A stretch of DNA of 57,864 nucleotides from Phoronis australis (Eukaryota > Phoronida > Phoronidae), in contig NMRA01000001.1 of assembly GCA_002633005.1 (NCBI GenBank), positions 4,339,906 to 4,397,769 of the forward strand, written 5' to 3'. Of the stretch, positions 1-11,000 are shown in pieces (positions within the stretch are counted from its first letter, which is position 1; every line of letters starts with the position of its first letter). The notes under the pieces were generated by a model, which saw nothing but the letters and a program-made list of their open reading frames with translations, was not told where the DNA came from and did not search any database. A program made the translations under genes and the position numbers.

Positions 1-916
1 GGGGGGGGGGGGGGGCGGAGAGACACAGAATATTAGAAATTTGTTCAACCTGAGAAATACAATTCACGTGTTTAGAATGACTGCGTCATACTAATTATAG
101 ATTTCTATAAAGTTCGGTTGCTGAGAGCCAATTAGAAAGATTCCGTTATTTATGTCTCGAAAGTTAAAGACGGCAAAGTTTGACACCAATCGTGCCATGC
201 TTAGGTAATTATTAGTATTCATTACTTTACTGAGCCATTTACGGTGAATCAGTTTGACAGCTAATTGTTTTCTTCTTATGTTAATTATCATGGCACTCAA
301 AAAGTCCATGGACTTTGATACAATGTGGTCGAAAACAGCCTTGTTAAGTAACATTTTAATGACGGTAAGTATAAATCAGAGCATTGTGTAAAAATATGTA
401 GGCCTAAAAATGAAAACCATTGATATTTCCATAAGTATGATCGAATGGGCGTGATTTTGGATTTGTGTCAGAGCTCACGTTATGCCTGATCACGTGGAAA
501 TATTTATTTCTAAGGAATGGGACGGGGTGAAAACTGTCTTGCCTAACGTAATACAGGCCTTGCCCCCCTGCACACCGAAGCGCGAAGGAAAGGCACAGTG
601 ATTCTTACGCGGTACGGTGGTCAATCTGGCACTAAAAACACCCTGTATGCTCAAAATGTTTCGCATAATTTATTTCCAAGTTCAACGAATGTTTTGTAAT
701 CTGAAATACGAGCTAAATCTTAACCTAGTTACCCACGGCCCGGCCACTGAATAGGCAGACGCGCTCACCGCGACAACGGAAGACAGTGTTGAATCCTCAG
801 GGTCGGGCTTAGTATTTCGCTCTTTTAGCGTGACCCGCGAGATTTGAGGAAGCTGTGATTTTTTGATAATTGAGTGTCTATGATTCAAACAGACACACGC
901 AAGGGTAGGTGAGCAT
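1..916. other. Non-coding stretch at left edge
   Basis: The window opens with a 15-base poly-G run, so it probably starts at an assembly or homopolymer edge. I see no supportable exon. The two short minus-strand ORFs here have no recognisable domain. Confidence 0.4.
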
Positions 917-1060
917 CAGTGGCGGATTTAGAGGGGGCCATGCCCCCCGTAAAATTCTCCCAGGTTCCATTTGGTAGTTCGGGGGTGCGAATGTCTGACG
1001 GGCAAAGTCCTGGCTAATACTCTGCCCCCCAACTCAAAATCCTGGATCCACTTCAATCCG
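917..1060. mobile_element. Short non-autonomous DNA element, GTGGCGGATTTAG family
   Basis: It starts CAGTGGCGGATTTAG followed by a G run and C-rich sequence, and ends near TCCTGGATCC, a degraded inverted copy of the start. The same start and the following text (TTCCATTTGG, then AGTTCGGGG) recur at 57730, and a longer relative lies at 13603-14605. The CAG terminus would suit a hAT-type element, but the superfamily is inferred. Confidence 0.5.
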
Positions 1061-1200
1061 AATGCTTCTGCGCACCATTTCCTTTCGTCAGCAAGTCAGT
1101 CTTTCGGATTCCATTTAAAGTTGTTGACATTTCAGTACATCGTTCATCAAATTTTCTTGGTGAAAAACTTGAATTTCGTGAAGGTTGTTTTCTGAAAATT

Positions 1201-1521
1201 TTAAAAGGATACTAAACCCTGTTTTGATGATTTCCACCAATCTTCGTTCTGTCACCTGGTAATGCATTATTGGCGTCAATCTCCCAAGTTAAATGCAGGA
1301 TCAATTAAAAATTGATACTCCCCATGTCACAGATTGGACATTATGATCCTTGGCGGGTATTCTATTCCCACAGTAGGCGTGTCATTCGCTAAAAGCATAG
1401 GTCAAGCTTGCTCGTTTAGCAGACTTTGAAGGGAGTTTTCAACTTTTCTTCCCAACTTTTGAGGGCTGTCAAAGGTTACAGAGCATCATTTTGTTGAGGT
1501 TTCGGGTTTGGTACCCTTTAA
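1201..1521 (+). mobile_element. MITE-like repeat, family A, copy 1
   Basis: This ~320 bp dispersed repeat has terminal inverted repeats: AAAAGGATACTAAACCC at the left, and the complement of that motif (GGGTTTGGTACCCTTT) at the right. The interior has a recognisable order of blocks, including TTGATGATTT, GCTCGTTTAGCAGAC and GGGCTGTCAAAGGTTACAG. Three more copies lie at 5651, 20333 and 41271, all in the same orientation. It has no coding capacity. The target duplication could not be defined. Confidence 0.75.
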
Positions 1522-2456
1522 GTTTAAATCTTTTGTGTAAATTAAGCCCGAGTTGTATACCATTGTTTATGACCAGACACTACCACGCTTACGCTATGGG
1601 CATGGGCTCATGAGGGAATGAAGCCTAGGGCTTTTGATCTTGTGAAATACCGTTTCCAGTGGGTCTGTCCCCAGTTGCACGAAACCGTCCCAAATAGGGT
1701 CTCAACTAAGTTTCCTAAATCATCTGCGTATTTGTGGGCATATGAAAACACTGGTGTTTGAGTATCATTATTAAGGCAATTTTTGGTTTTGATACACATT
1801 AAGAGTGGACTCTGCGTTGAATTCTCATTGTTATTGAAATAAGAAGAGACCTTTTCATGCAACGCCCCTAATTTAAGACTAAGTCCCTAATTGATTGAAT
1901 AAAGGACTGTTTTAGTGATATTACAAAAAAATGATATCAGTCAAAGAGGAGCTGATAATAAAGTTAAAATGTTAAAAAATATGACATCTGTGAGCAAAGA
2001 ACAAAAAAAAAAAAATACGCGAAAGATTTAGGGAACTTAGCTGAGTCCCTATTTGGGACTGTTTCATGCATCCGGCAACTGGGGTACAATTGCACTGGTT
2101 CCTATAGAAGTTTGTGCAAATGGTGTTTGTGCAGCTCTTACGTTTGAAGATTAATTACCATATTGCTGCCTGTGTTACATGCATACGTCTGCGAGCACCA
2201 CCACACGACCAACAGACGGTCCAATTTGATAGTTGCTACAGTTACTGTAGAACCCCATTCGAACACTTCTACAGAGTAGTTCTGTGACTATAGCAACAAG
2301 GATAAAACGTCACTGATTATTGTGCACAAATCGCTCAACTTGTGTCACAAATTCTTGTTTGATGGCAATGACACGTGGCATGCACGAATATGTAAAGACT
2401 GATGCACGCGCACAAAGTCGTAAAACATTGATTGTAAAGTTGCCGAGTTGTAAAAC
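1522..2456. other. Non-coding region upstream of the TMEM249-like gene
   Basis: AT-rich sequence with a poly-A run near 2003-2015. No exon is supportable. The promoter of the gene starting at 2457 should lie here, but I see no convincing TATA box or initiator. Confidence 0.35.
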
Positions 2457-3218
2457 ATGGAGAGGCCTACCCAGGTCCATTTACCTCCAAGAGAACACCA
2501 CGGTATCTTTGCAAGTTGGAATTTCCACTTTCTGTCGAAAGCCGAGGATGAATTCAAGAAACACTTAGATTCATGTTCAACATATCCTTTCGTTGAAAGG
2601 TTTCCAGGCGTTTTTGAGTTGAAAGCCTTTCGTTTCGTTAATCCAAGATTTTGGGTGGCTATAGTTGTAAACATTGGACTGGTCATAGGATGTGTTTTGG
2701 TATACCGGACGGAACCGTTGGATCAACATTTAATTCTTTTTATATTGCCATGGCTCGTGACGGTTACAGTGATAAAAAACTATTCACAAAATAAACTCTA
2801 CGTGATCGACACTAACGAGAGATATTACAAATTTTTTCGTGGAAATCATCTCGTGTATTACGGTCATTTTCACAACATTTACATTCGATTGAAGGGCATA
2901 AAGTCAGCTAATGGAGATATGTTCGTTTCGGCCTGTGTCGGTGGTTTTATGATTGACACATATAAAATTTCCGGAGAAAGTAGCAACATCGAGCGAATGA
3001 GAAGACTAGGTCGCCGCCTTGCGACAAGATTGAATTTAAATTATTTTGACTTCTTTGACACGTCTCCATTCCATGTTGTCAGACACCGGTGTCCATACGA
3101 ACACTTAGTTTATGATGCATCGTCAAGAACAGACGAAGAAACAAAAATCGTCAACTACAGGCGCTCTGTTGCACCGATGTCCCGTTTTCAGCTCACAGGG
3201 CCTTATTGCGAGGTTTGA
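2457..3218 (+). CDS. TMEM249: TMEM249-like protein (CatSper auxiliary subunit family), intronless
   Basis: This single open frame has 253 codons. Residues about 66-83 and 91-106 form two hydrophobic helices separated by a short charged loop (YRTEPLDQ). An N-terminal block has YPFVERFPGVFEL. After the helices come HNIYIRLKG and a C-terminal block LGRRLATRLNLNYFDFF followed by HVVRH. The order YPF..P.VF, two helices, VYVRL-like, then LGR.LA.KLN.NYFDY and HVVRH is what I recall for vertebrate TMEM249. That protein is a small membrane subunit of the sperm calcium channel CatSper in the flagellum. Length agrees with the family (about 235 residues in human, from memory). The start is the first ATG of the frame, preceded by AAAAC. 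No introns are needed, so it is either a single-exon gene or an old retrocopy that kept its frame. A possible AATAAA lies at 4295. I did not see other CatSper genes nearby. Confidence 0.75.
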   Translation: MERPTQVHLPPREHHGIFASWNFHFLSKAEDEFKKHLDSCSTYPFVERFPGVFELKAFRFVNPRFWVAIVVNIGLVIGCVLVYRTEPLDQHLILFILPWLVTVTVIKNYSQNKLYVIDTNERYYKFFRGNHLVYYGHFHNIYIRLKGIKSANGDMFVSACVGGFMIDTYKISGESSNIERMRRLGRRLATRLNLNYFDFFDTSPFHVVRHRCPYEHLVYDASSRTDEETKIVNYRRSVAPMSRFQLTGPYCEV

Positions 3219-3504
3219 ACACTCAACTCCTAATTTGCCACGTGACTTGAGCATAGGTCTACTGCTACATCTGCTTGGTTGAGTCCCCTGGCCGGAGACG
3301 GAGAGTTCCATGCGGCGGGAAGGTACGGATGACTCCACAACTATACCTATTATGACTCAGTAGTTTTGTGGGGAAAAGCCAAAAATAGATTGCGTTCGGG
3401 ATTCCACGAAATCTAAGGACTAGGCGATGCACAGTTAACTCCTTTCAGTGATCAGCATGAAAGCCGGCGTGCGTTCAGTAATGTTAGGACCTACGTTAGT
3501 ACCT

Positions 3505-3602
3505 AGCTTAAATCTAGACAAAGTCACGTGTTCTCATTTAAAATACACGGCAATATCTCACGAAGTTTTGCTTTTTAGCGAGGTCCTAGAGTTACTGAAC
3601 GG
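3505..3602. repeat. Direct repeat, left copy
   Basis: About 95 bases containing CACGTGTTCTCATTTAAAAT, then CACGGCAATATCTC, then TTTTTAGCGAGGTCCT and TTACTGAAC. It is repeated in the same orientation at 4768-4875 with small differences. Confidence 0.6.
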
Positions 3603-4767
3603 GAGGCCGGATTGATCAGGTCAACGAATGCACACTAATTCTGAAGAAGGGCACGTCGTGTGTACATTTTTCAGGTGCACTGCATTTCTGCATTCAGTCC
3701 CATGTCTGACTAACTTCTAATCGACAAACCTTCACTTTTGCCATAGGAAAGAAACATTAGCTGGATATCGGGTACGTTTACCCTCTCCGCACCAATTGTT
3801 GCTTCATTTTTTCAACGCACTGTTTGAATATCATAAATCGAGCAGAAATTTGACCGTGAATGTTATCCAGTTAGGAAATTCCATTGAAAAAATGAGCGAT
3901 AGTTTGTTGATACTCGTCTTCACAGGATCACGGCCACATTATATTGTTGAGCGCAAAGTGACTTCAATAGTATTTTCACTGTATTATTAACCTAAGACTC
4001 AGGCTTAGAATCATAATGGATCCTAGCAAGCATTATGTATATATTGATTTTTTCATTTTTAGAGTTTAAAGACAGTAGTTGTGAAGTGGTTATTAAAAAA
4101 CAAATATTCGAAAACTGGCGGGAATGTGTTCACAGTTGATTTGTGCAGACATAAGAAATTCGGCTCGTATAACGGTACGTTGTACTACGTCAGTAGATCT
4201 CTACAATTCCCGCTGTTGTCAAGAGGCCTGTTTATGAGAAAAAATCATCTAGATCCTGTTGTGCGGAGTACCGCAATTACGACAGCTTCACGGCAATAAA
4301 ATACTCAGAGATAAAACACCGAATTGATTTATCGTGGCCGGACTAAAACTGATTTTCCCACTGTTTGGCTTCAGAAATTGAAATCCTCGTAAAAAGCTGT
4401 TAGGATCACTTTTACCCGAAGAATGATATGGTAAAAATTTCGCTAGCTAAAATAGACGCGCCAGGTTTCGGTTTTTGTTGAAGAAATCCGGGCAAATGTA
4501 CGTACAAATTTTCTTGGCGTGTATGGGTTCAAAAACACCACTACATCCGCTACCCACTTCAAGGAGAGTCCAAGTCTTGTTGATGTAGGCCTAGTACATT
4601 TGGTGACTCGTACCCTAGAATGCAAGACACTAAAAGCATTTGCACACAAGTTAGTGATTTAAATAATACTGTTGAAATTAGCCCAAAGTTCCACTCCCGT
4701 GCCCCGATTTGTATAGCATAATAATACATTTGGCCATCCTGAATTGAGTTCAGTGACTGTCTCGCGG
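3603..4767. other. Interval between two direct repeats
   Basis: No exon is recognised. An AATAAA at 4295-4300 could be a polyadenylation signal for the TMEM249-like gene, but it is about 1.1 kb past the stop codon and unsupported. The interval could be a degenerate transposon flanked by repeats, or simply unique sequence. Confidence 0.3.
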
Positions 4768-4875
4768 TTAGAGAATCTAGCCAAAATCACGTGTTGTCAT
4801 TAAAATACACGCCAATACCTCGCATAGTCTCATGGAGTCTCGCTTTTCTAGCGTGGTCCTGGCGTTACTGAACTC
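4768..4875. repeat. Direct repeat, right copy
   Basis: It matches the repeat at 3505-3602: CACGTGTTGTCATTAAAAT, CACGCCAATACCTC, TTTTCTAGCGTGGTCCT, TTACTGAAC. This copy carries a small insertion between the second and third blocks. Confidence 0.6.
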
Positions 4876-4939
4876 TACCCTGGCGACTACAGTTCAGATT
4901 GAATGAGCAAGTCAAGCGGGTTAGTTAAAGGTGCCTAGT

Positions 4940-6404
4940 GTCCGTCTCAATGCTTATGCAAAGGAGTACTGCAGGGATCCGTTTTGAGGCTTCTTCAGTT
5001 TTCAATGTTTTCATCAATGATACTTTTTTTACTTCTTATCCAACCATTGTAAAATTTTGTACAAATATGCAAATGGCGCCTTAGTATACTGACCATAATA
5101 TCAATGGAATTCGGGGTAAGTTAAATGACGTTGGTTGCTTGACTAACAATATCAATAGCATGGAAGCAAATCCACTAGGTAAATTCCAGGTGTCTGTCCT
5201 CTCGAGAAACTGAAACCGGTTGAAAAGGATGAGAATTGTCTCTTAGTAAACGATATTGTGATTATATACTCGAGATTTGTCGAACTTCTTGGTGTTTCTC
5301 TAGACTATAGATTAAACTTTAACCAACATGTATAAAAATATAAGCTGTATGTGTCCTAATTCGTGTTCGTCATTTTTTTAGAGGAATCCTCCAAGCTTAT
5401 AATTTTCACGCACATGTAAAATCCTATTTTAATCACTGTTCTTTGACGTACTTTAATTATCGAATCTACGATAAGCCCACTGAGAAAGCCCAGTACCGTG
5501 CATTACGCTTTGTGTACCGACGTACTTGTCTTCCTACCCATTACCACTGAACTTGGCCAAATTTGTGCAGTTGAGATGTAAAATCTTATAAACAGAAGTA
5601 TTCGAGAATGTCAACAGACTTGGTCCAGGTATCAGGAAACTCTTTCAAGCTAAAAGGATACTAAACACTGTTTTGGTGATTTTAACCAACCCTCGTCATC
5701 ACCTGTTAATGCACCATTGTCTCATTTGAGATATAAATGCTGAATTCAAATAAAAACACACATTGTCTGTGTCAAAATTCGATATTGCGGTTCTTGGCGG
5801 GTGTGTTTTCCTTAACAGTTGTTGTGTAACTAGCGTAGGTCGCGCTTGCCCGTTTAGCAGACTTCGAACGCCGGTTTTCAAACTTTGCTCCAAACTTCTG
5901 AGGGATGTCCAGGGTTACAACTCATCATTTTCTTTTAGAGAACTGGGTGAGAAAGTCGTTTTTAATATCTGTTAAAAGGTCGAAGTCGGGTTTGGTATCC
6001 TTTTAAAGTTCACCACTGCGCCTTACGAAATGAGAGATCTCTCGTGCTACCTGACGCCAAATGCCAAAATGATCAAAACTCCTTGGACTATGAAGAAGTA
6101 AAACTGTGGAACTGTTCGATCTAAGGCACATTTATGGAACGAAGGAGTTCTCACTGGCTAACTCAACTTCACAAGGATCTGCAAATGAAATAGCTGTGGA
6201 ATTTGCAGAATGTTTCCATATACATTCAATTTTATGACCTGCATACTCATCAGGTCATTTTTTTTCTTTAAGTGTTTCCTAAGATCTGTACAACGATGGC
6301 AATTTTATAAATCATTTTAAATTATTTAAATTAGTTGGCCGTAACTAGCATGCGAGTTAATGTTAATGTAGTGTGTATCTTGATCCGATTTTCAATAAAG
6401 TTTA

Positions 6405-6405
<1 letters not shown>
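4940..6405 (+). mobile_element. CR1-like LINE relic (reverse transcriptase 3' half and tail)
   Basis: Translation at 4962-5020 gives GVLQGSVLRLLQFSMF, the decayed form of the CR1/jockey RT motif G-V-P-Q-G-S-V-L-G-P-L-L-F. At 5275-5330 it gives ELLGVSLDYRLNFNQHV, the downstream LGV.LD..L.F..H block. Around 6095-6160 there is a LWN-like C-terminal block (KAHLWNEG). Stops and frameshifts break the frame, so it is dead. The element ends AATAAAGTTTAT and then runs into (CTG)19, as CR1/L2-type LINEs end in short tandem repeats. MITE copy 2 is inserted inside it. The family assignment comes from remembered motifs. Confidence 0.7.
5651..6006 (+). mobile_element. MITE-like repeat, family A, copy 2 (nested in the LINE)
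   Basis: It begins TAAAAGGATACTAAACACTG and ends GGGTTTGGTATCCTTTTAA. LINE sequence continues on both sides, so the MITE inserted after the LINE arrived. The short open frame inside is fortuitous. Confidence 0.75.

Positions 6406-6462
<57 letters not shown>
6406..6462 (+). repeat. (CTG)19 microsatellite
   Basis: Nineteen uninterrupted CTG units directly follow AATAAAGTTTAT, the 3' end of the LINE relic. The poly-Cys frame across it is a by-product and not a gene. Confidence 0.95.
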
Positions 6463-6463
<1 letters not shown>

Positions 6464-7780
6464 AATATAAATCTCCACCTTAGGCTCATTATGAAGAACA
6501 ATCCCACAATGCTTTTAGGGTTCTATATCTTGACAGTTTTGACCTCCAGATCAAACTGGACTTGAACTGCAGCCTCCGACAATACAAACCAAGGTATTCC
6601 ACAAGTTTAAGAAGACCTACATTGATCACTAAGTGTAATTTGCAAGGAAACTGCCTATTCCGACGAAAATGGGATCCTAATGTTTGAACGAATTTGTTGC
6701 TGGGATACTGTGGCTACAAAGCGATATCACGTCTCTAATTAAAGTTATTTAACTATGTTTGTACCAGGTGTTGCAACACGCTTATTGTAACGATAATTGG
6801 AAGCGATGTCATCTTCTTGCGTATGGCATTTGTGCCGTGGTGTGCAGGAACACAATGAACAAAAATGACGTAATTAGAGCTTTCTCTGGTTCAATGACTT
6901 TTCCAGACTATGCCAGTTCAGAACGTCTGGTAGCATCTGGCTCCTTAGTTAACTGCTGGGCACAGTCTTTTGTCTGGTATGACAACATGCAGGACAATTC
7001 AAGGAGTTACTGAAACTGCAATGCCTTCAGGCAAAATAGATTGTCTTCTGTGCTTGGAATCAGTTGATGAACGCTATTGTTACAGAGTGCCGTTTTGCAT
7101 TGTGGGTAACATTTTTGTTCCTGCACACCATGTCACAAGGCCAAAGGGCCATTTTCTGCAAACATTCTTTATTTATACGTTTTTGAAACAATAACAGACT
7201 AGACCACACATTTATTAGAACACCATTCAACAAAATAACAATACCTTACAAATTTTATGAAATTTAGACATAGCATGACCTCATGCATTTTACACTTTAA
7301 AAGAACATTATTTTTTAAGATGTCTTTGACTAACTTGGCATATTCTGCTCACTACAACAAGCATTGTGACCCTTACCAAGAATAATGGCATGAACATAGA
7401 AACTTTTGAAACTGAAAGAGGAGCAAGGAGTAAAGGTCAGGTGGTCTGAGTGAGCTGTGTAGTATGGCTTTGTCGCCTGACTGGTAACATCCCGAGTGAA
7501 GAATTTTTCATCAATTTCGTTTTTAAAGAAATTGAATTGGAAGTTTCAAAATACATTTCAAAGTAAATCGAATATGCCAAATTTACCAAATTTACCTAAA
7601 AGAATGTAAATTTTCCCCTTAAATGACACCAGAATTGACCTTCATGCAGCTTTTAGTACACGATTTCATGAATAAATAATAATTTTCACCACTTCGCTAA
7701 AACTACACGAGTGGAAAAATTCCATTGATACTTAATAGACTTATTTAAATTTTAAAGCCAAAGCAAAACAATCAAAAATA
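6463..7780. other. Non-coding; probable GALM 3' flank
   Basis: No exon is supportable on either strand. Minus-strand AATAAA signals (TTTATT on the plus strand) occur at 7211-7216 and near 7166, and could serve as distal polyadenylation signals for GALM. The plus-strand ORFs at 6759-7194 have no recognisable domain. Confidence 0.35.
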
Positions 7781-7786
7781 TTTATT
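7781..7786 (-). terminator. Candidate GALM polyadenylation signal
   Basis: AATAAA on the minus strand, about 310 bases past the GALM stop codon at 8097. It is the nearest canonical hexamer, but more distal ones exist at 7211-7216 and near 7166. Inferred from position only. Confidence 0.4.
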
Positions 7787-8096
7787 TTGAAAGCTGAATA
7801 CCTGAAAGACAAACCTCTTCAGATGAAGTGTCAACTGACTGGGCACTGCACACACTCTTAACCCATCTGTGACATCATTACCTGACTTCCAACTCCAGAA
7901 AAAACTGAGAGCTTATGTCCTTAAGAATACAAATCACCATTGTTTTGTTCTGGAATTGACCTAATTGTTGGCAGAGTACTGTTAGGATCCTAACATAAAG
8001 CACAATTTTGAAAAGTCTGACATCAGACAAAACGAATTACCATTAATCAGTGAACAGAAACCCAGGTATCCTATTTCGGATTACCTGTTATAGTTG

Positions 8097-11000
8097 CTAG
8101 GCAACTGAGAACTTGAACCAGGTGGTCTGCTTGTACTCGTCGCCAGGGCGGATAACTGAATTTGGAAAGGATGGCCTGAAAGGAAACAATCTTCTGTCAA
8201 TGGATAGCTTAAAGTATTTCACTTGTATCAGTGTGTTTCAAAATCACATAATGAGAAAAAAGGAAATCAAATAACCTCCACTACAGAAGAAAATCATCTT
8301 TCTTTCTTCAAATTTTCAGTATCACTGCATTGTAAGAGATTTTACCAAGACTGAGAATTTCCAATTCTGCACTGTATTTTAATATTGACAGCAAAAATGA
8401 GCCACAAAATCAGTTTCATGACTTAAGTAATAAAAGGGTGAATAATGGCAGCTAGGGAGTCCTGAAGTAGTGATAATATTTCACAATATGTATTCAGAGA
8501 TTATTGGTGGACCTGAGGTTATGAGATAATGAACATTTCACAATATGTATTCAGATATTACTGGTAGACCTGAAGTTATGAGATGATGAACATTTCACAA
8601 TATGTATTCAGATATTACTGGTAGACCTGAGGTTATGAGATAATGAACATTTCACAATATGTATTCAGATATTACTGGTAGACCTGAGGTTATGAGATGA
8701 TGAACATTTCACAATATGTATTCAGAGATTACTGGTGGACCTGAGGTTATGAGATGATGAACATTTCACAATATGTATTCAGATATTACTGGTAGACCTA
8801 ACGTTATGAGATAATGAACATTTCACAATATGTATTCAGAGATTACCGGTAGACTTGAGGTTATGAGATGATGAACATTTCACAATATGTATTCTGAGAT
8901 TACCGGTAGACTTGAGGTTATGAGATGATGAACATTTCACAATATGTATTCTGAGATTACTGGTAGACCTGAAGTTTTGAGATAATGAACATTTCACAAT
9001 ATGTATCGAGATTACTGGTTTACTTGAGGTTATGAGATAATGAGCATTTCACAACATGTATTCAGAGACCACTGATAGACCAGATGTTATAACATAATGA
9101 GCAATTTACAACATGTGTTGAAATTACTGGTAGACCTGAGGTATGAGATAATAAGCATTTCACAATATGTATTTTGAGATCACTGGTAGACCTGAGGTTA
9201 TGACATAATGAATGTTTCAAAATATTTTTTGTAGTGGAGATTACTGGTAGACCTGAGGTTATGAGACAATGACAGTAAACATTTCACGGCAAATGTTCAG
9301 AGATGACAGGTAGATCTCCTGAAGTTGTGAGATCGTAGTCATTCACAAAGCATGAAATAAGGTGACATGTGATATGACAGGCCTCACCTGGTTGATGGCA
9401 TTAGGAAAATTCTGAGACTCCAGAGCCACTGCAGAATGCTTGTTGTAAACAGCACCTTCTTTCCCTTTGACGTTCTCCACAAAGTTTGCTGTGTACATGT
9501 GGACTGCAGGCTGGGTAGAAAATATATCCACCACACGACCAGAAGAGGGGGCCTCAAGTCTATAAGACACGATGCAGATTCCAGTTTGTCACATTGGTAC
9601 ACACGCATCTGGGTTACACTTATGAGTTCCTTGAAGGATTGGATTTTAGTAATATATTTACCTTAGACCTGACCATGGATCGAAGCTGTGTTACATAGAT
9701 GCAAAAATTTTGCATGTAAAGCATGTGTGTTTCACCAGTAATGGATAGTGATATCTTGAGAAGTAGTGAGTTATCTTGCATTTTCGCAAAGTTCTCACAT
9801 CTATAGAATGCAGCCCTAGCAAATTGGAAAAATAGACAACGAATTGAATTCAACAAAAAATGAAGAACTTTGAAGTGAGATTGATGATAAAAGCAAGATC
9901 ACCAACGAATACGATACTCATGACACCAGCAACAACCAAGACACCATCAATAATGATGGAAATGACAACAATGCTGATGATGCCATCAGCAAATCTAGGA
10001 CACAAGCACTGACGCAACTACACATAGACAAGGGTATGGTCCAGAAGGTCACCCTTGTCTTTAGCATGAACCAATGACAAACCCAGAGTATGTACTGGCT
10101 TGAAGGCCACATCAATACAATCTTCTCACAACATGTGCGCGCACTGTTCCGAAGTTCCTTGGAGGCAAGGGATAGATAGAAAACCATCCTGTTCTAGTTC
10201 CTTTGATTGCCAACATCTATTCACCTTGTTGAACATCCAACAGGGTATCCACAGCATCATAGCTTCTTCGATCTGTTCACGCTTGGGAACTATGTCGTTG
10301 TTGTCCGCGACGGCCTGATTACACCTGTCAAGCAGAGTCCGTACCACACCTATCTTATGACATAGGGGGAGGTGTAAAGAGAAACAGAAGCAACCAACGG
10401 AATGACAACAGACCGATCTATTCCTTATGCCCAAGGAACTTCGAAACAGTGCACACGTATTTTTCAGAAAATAATATTGATGTGGTCTTATTACAGAAAC
10501 AATGACACCCTCCCACTTTAGGATAGATACAACATATTGTGTGCCACCTAGTGGCCGTTAATATTTTTGAGTCGCATTTTTGGCGTCTGCCTCTCTAAAC
10601 AACAAACCATTATAAATATCATTATGAAAATTAGCACTGTTCCTATTAGGAAGAGCACAGCTGATGATGATTGTCAAACAGCTCTGACTTCTGTGGCACT
10701 TCTCTGAAATGTCGAGGGTTCCTCGAAGGATTTTCATGAAGCATGGCAAATAGGCTTCTATAAAAGTGACAACACCTTCCAATAAGTCACTATCATGCAG
10801 ACAACAGCACTCGCCCAATTTCAGATGGGTTTGGCTTATACTACGCTCCCTAGTGTTTTCAATATTTTTTGTATTCTATGTCGTCTGCTCCCCTATCCTC
10901 CAGACTTCGTGAAGAATCATGAAGAAAGGGGGCAGGTGTGTTCTTAATGAGGAGTGCATTTCTGACTTCCTGTTAAGCTTACTAGCATTGCTCCATTTAG

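Noticed and set aside
6335-6565. Poly-cysteine open frame
   Set aside because: It is the (CTG)19 microsatellite read in one frame.
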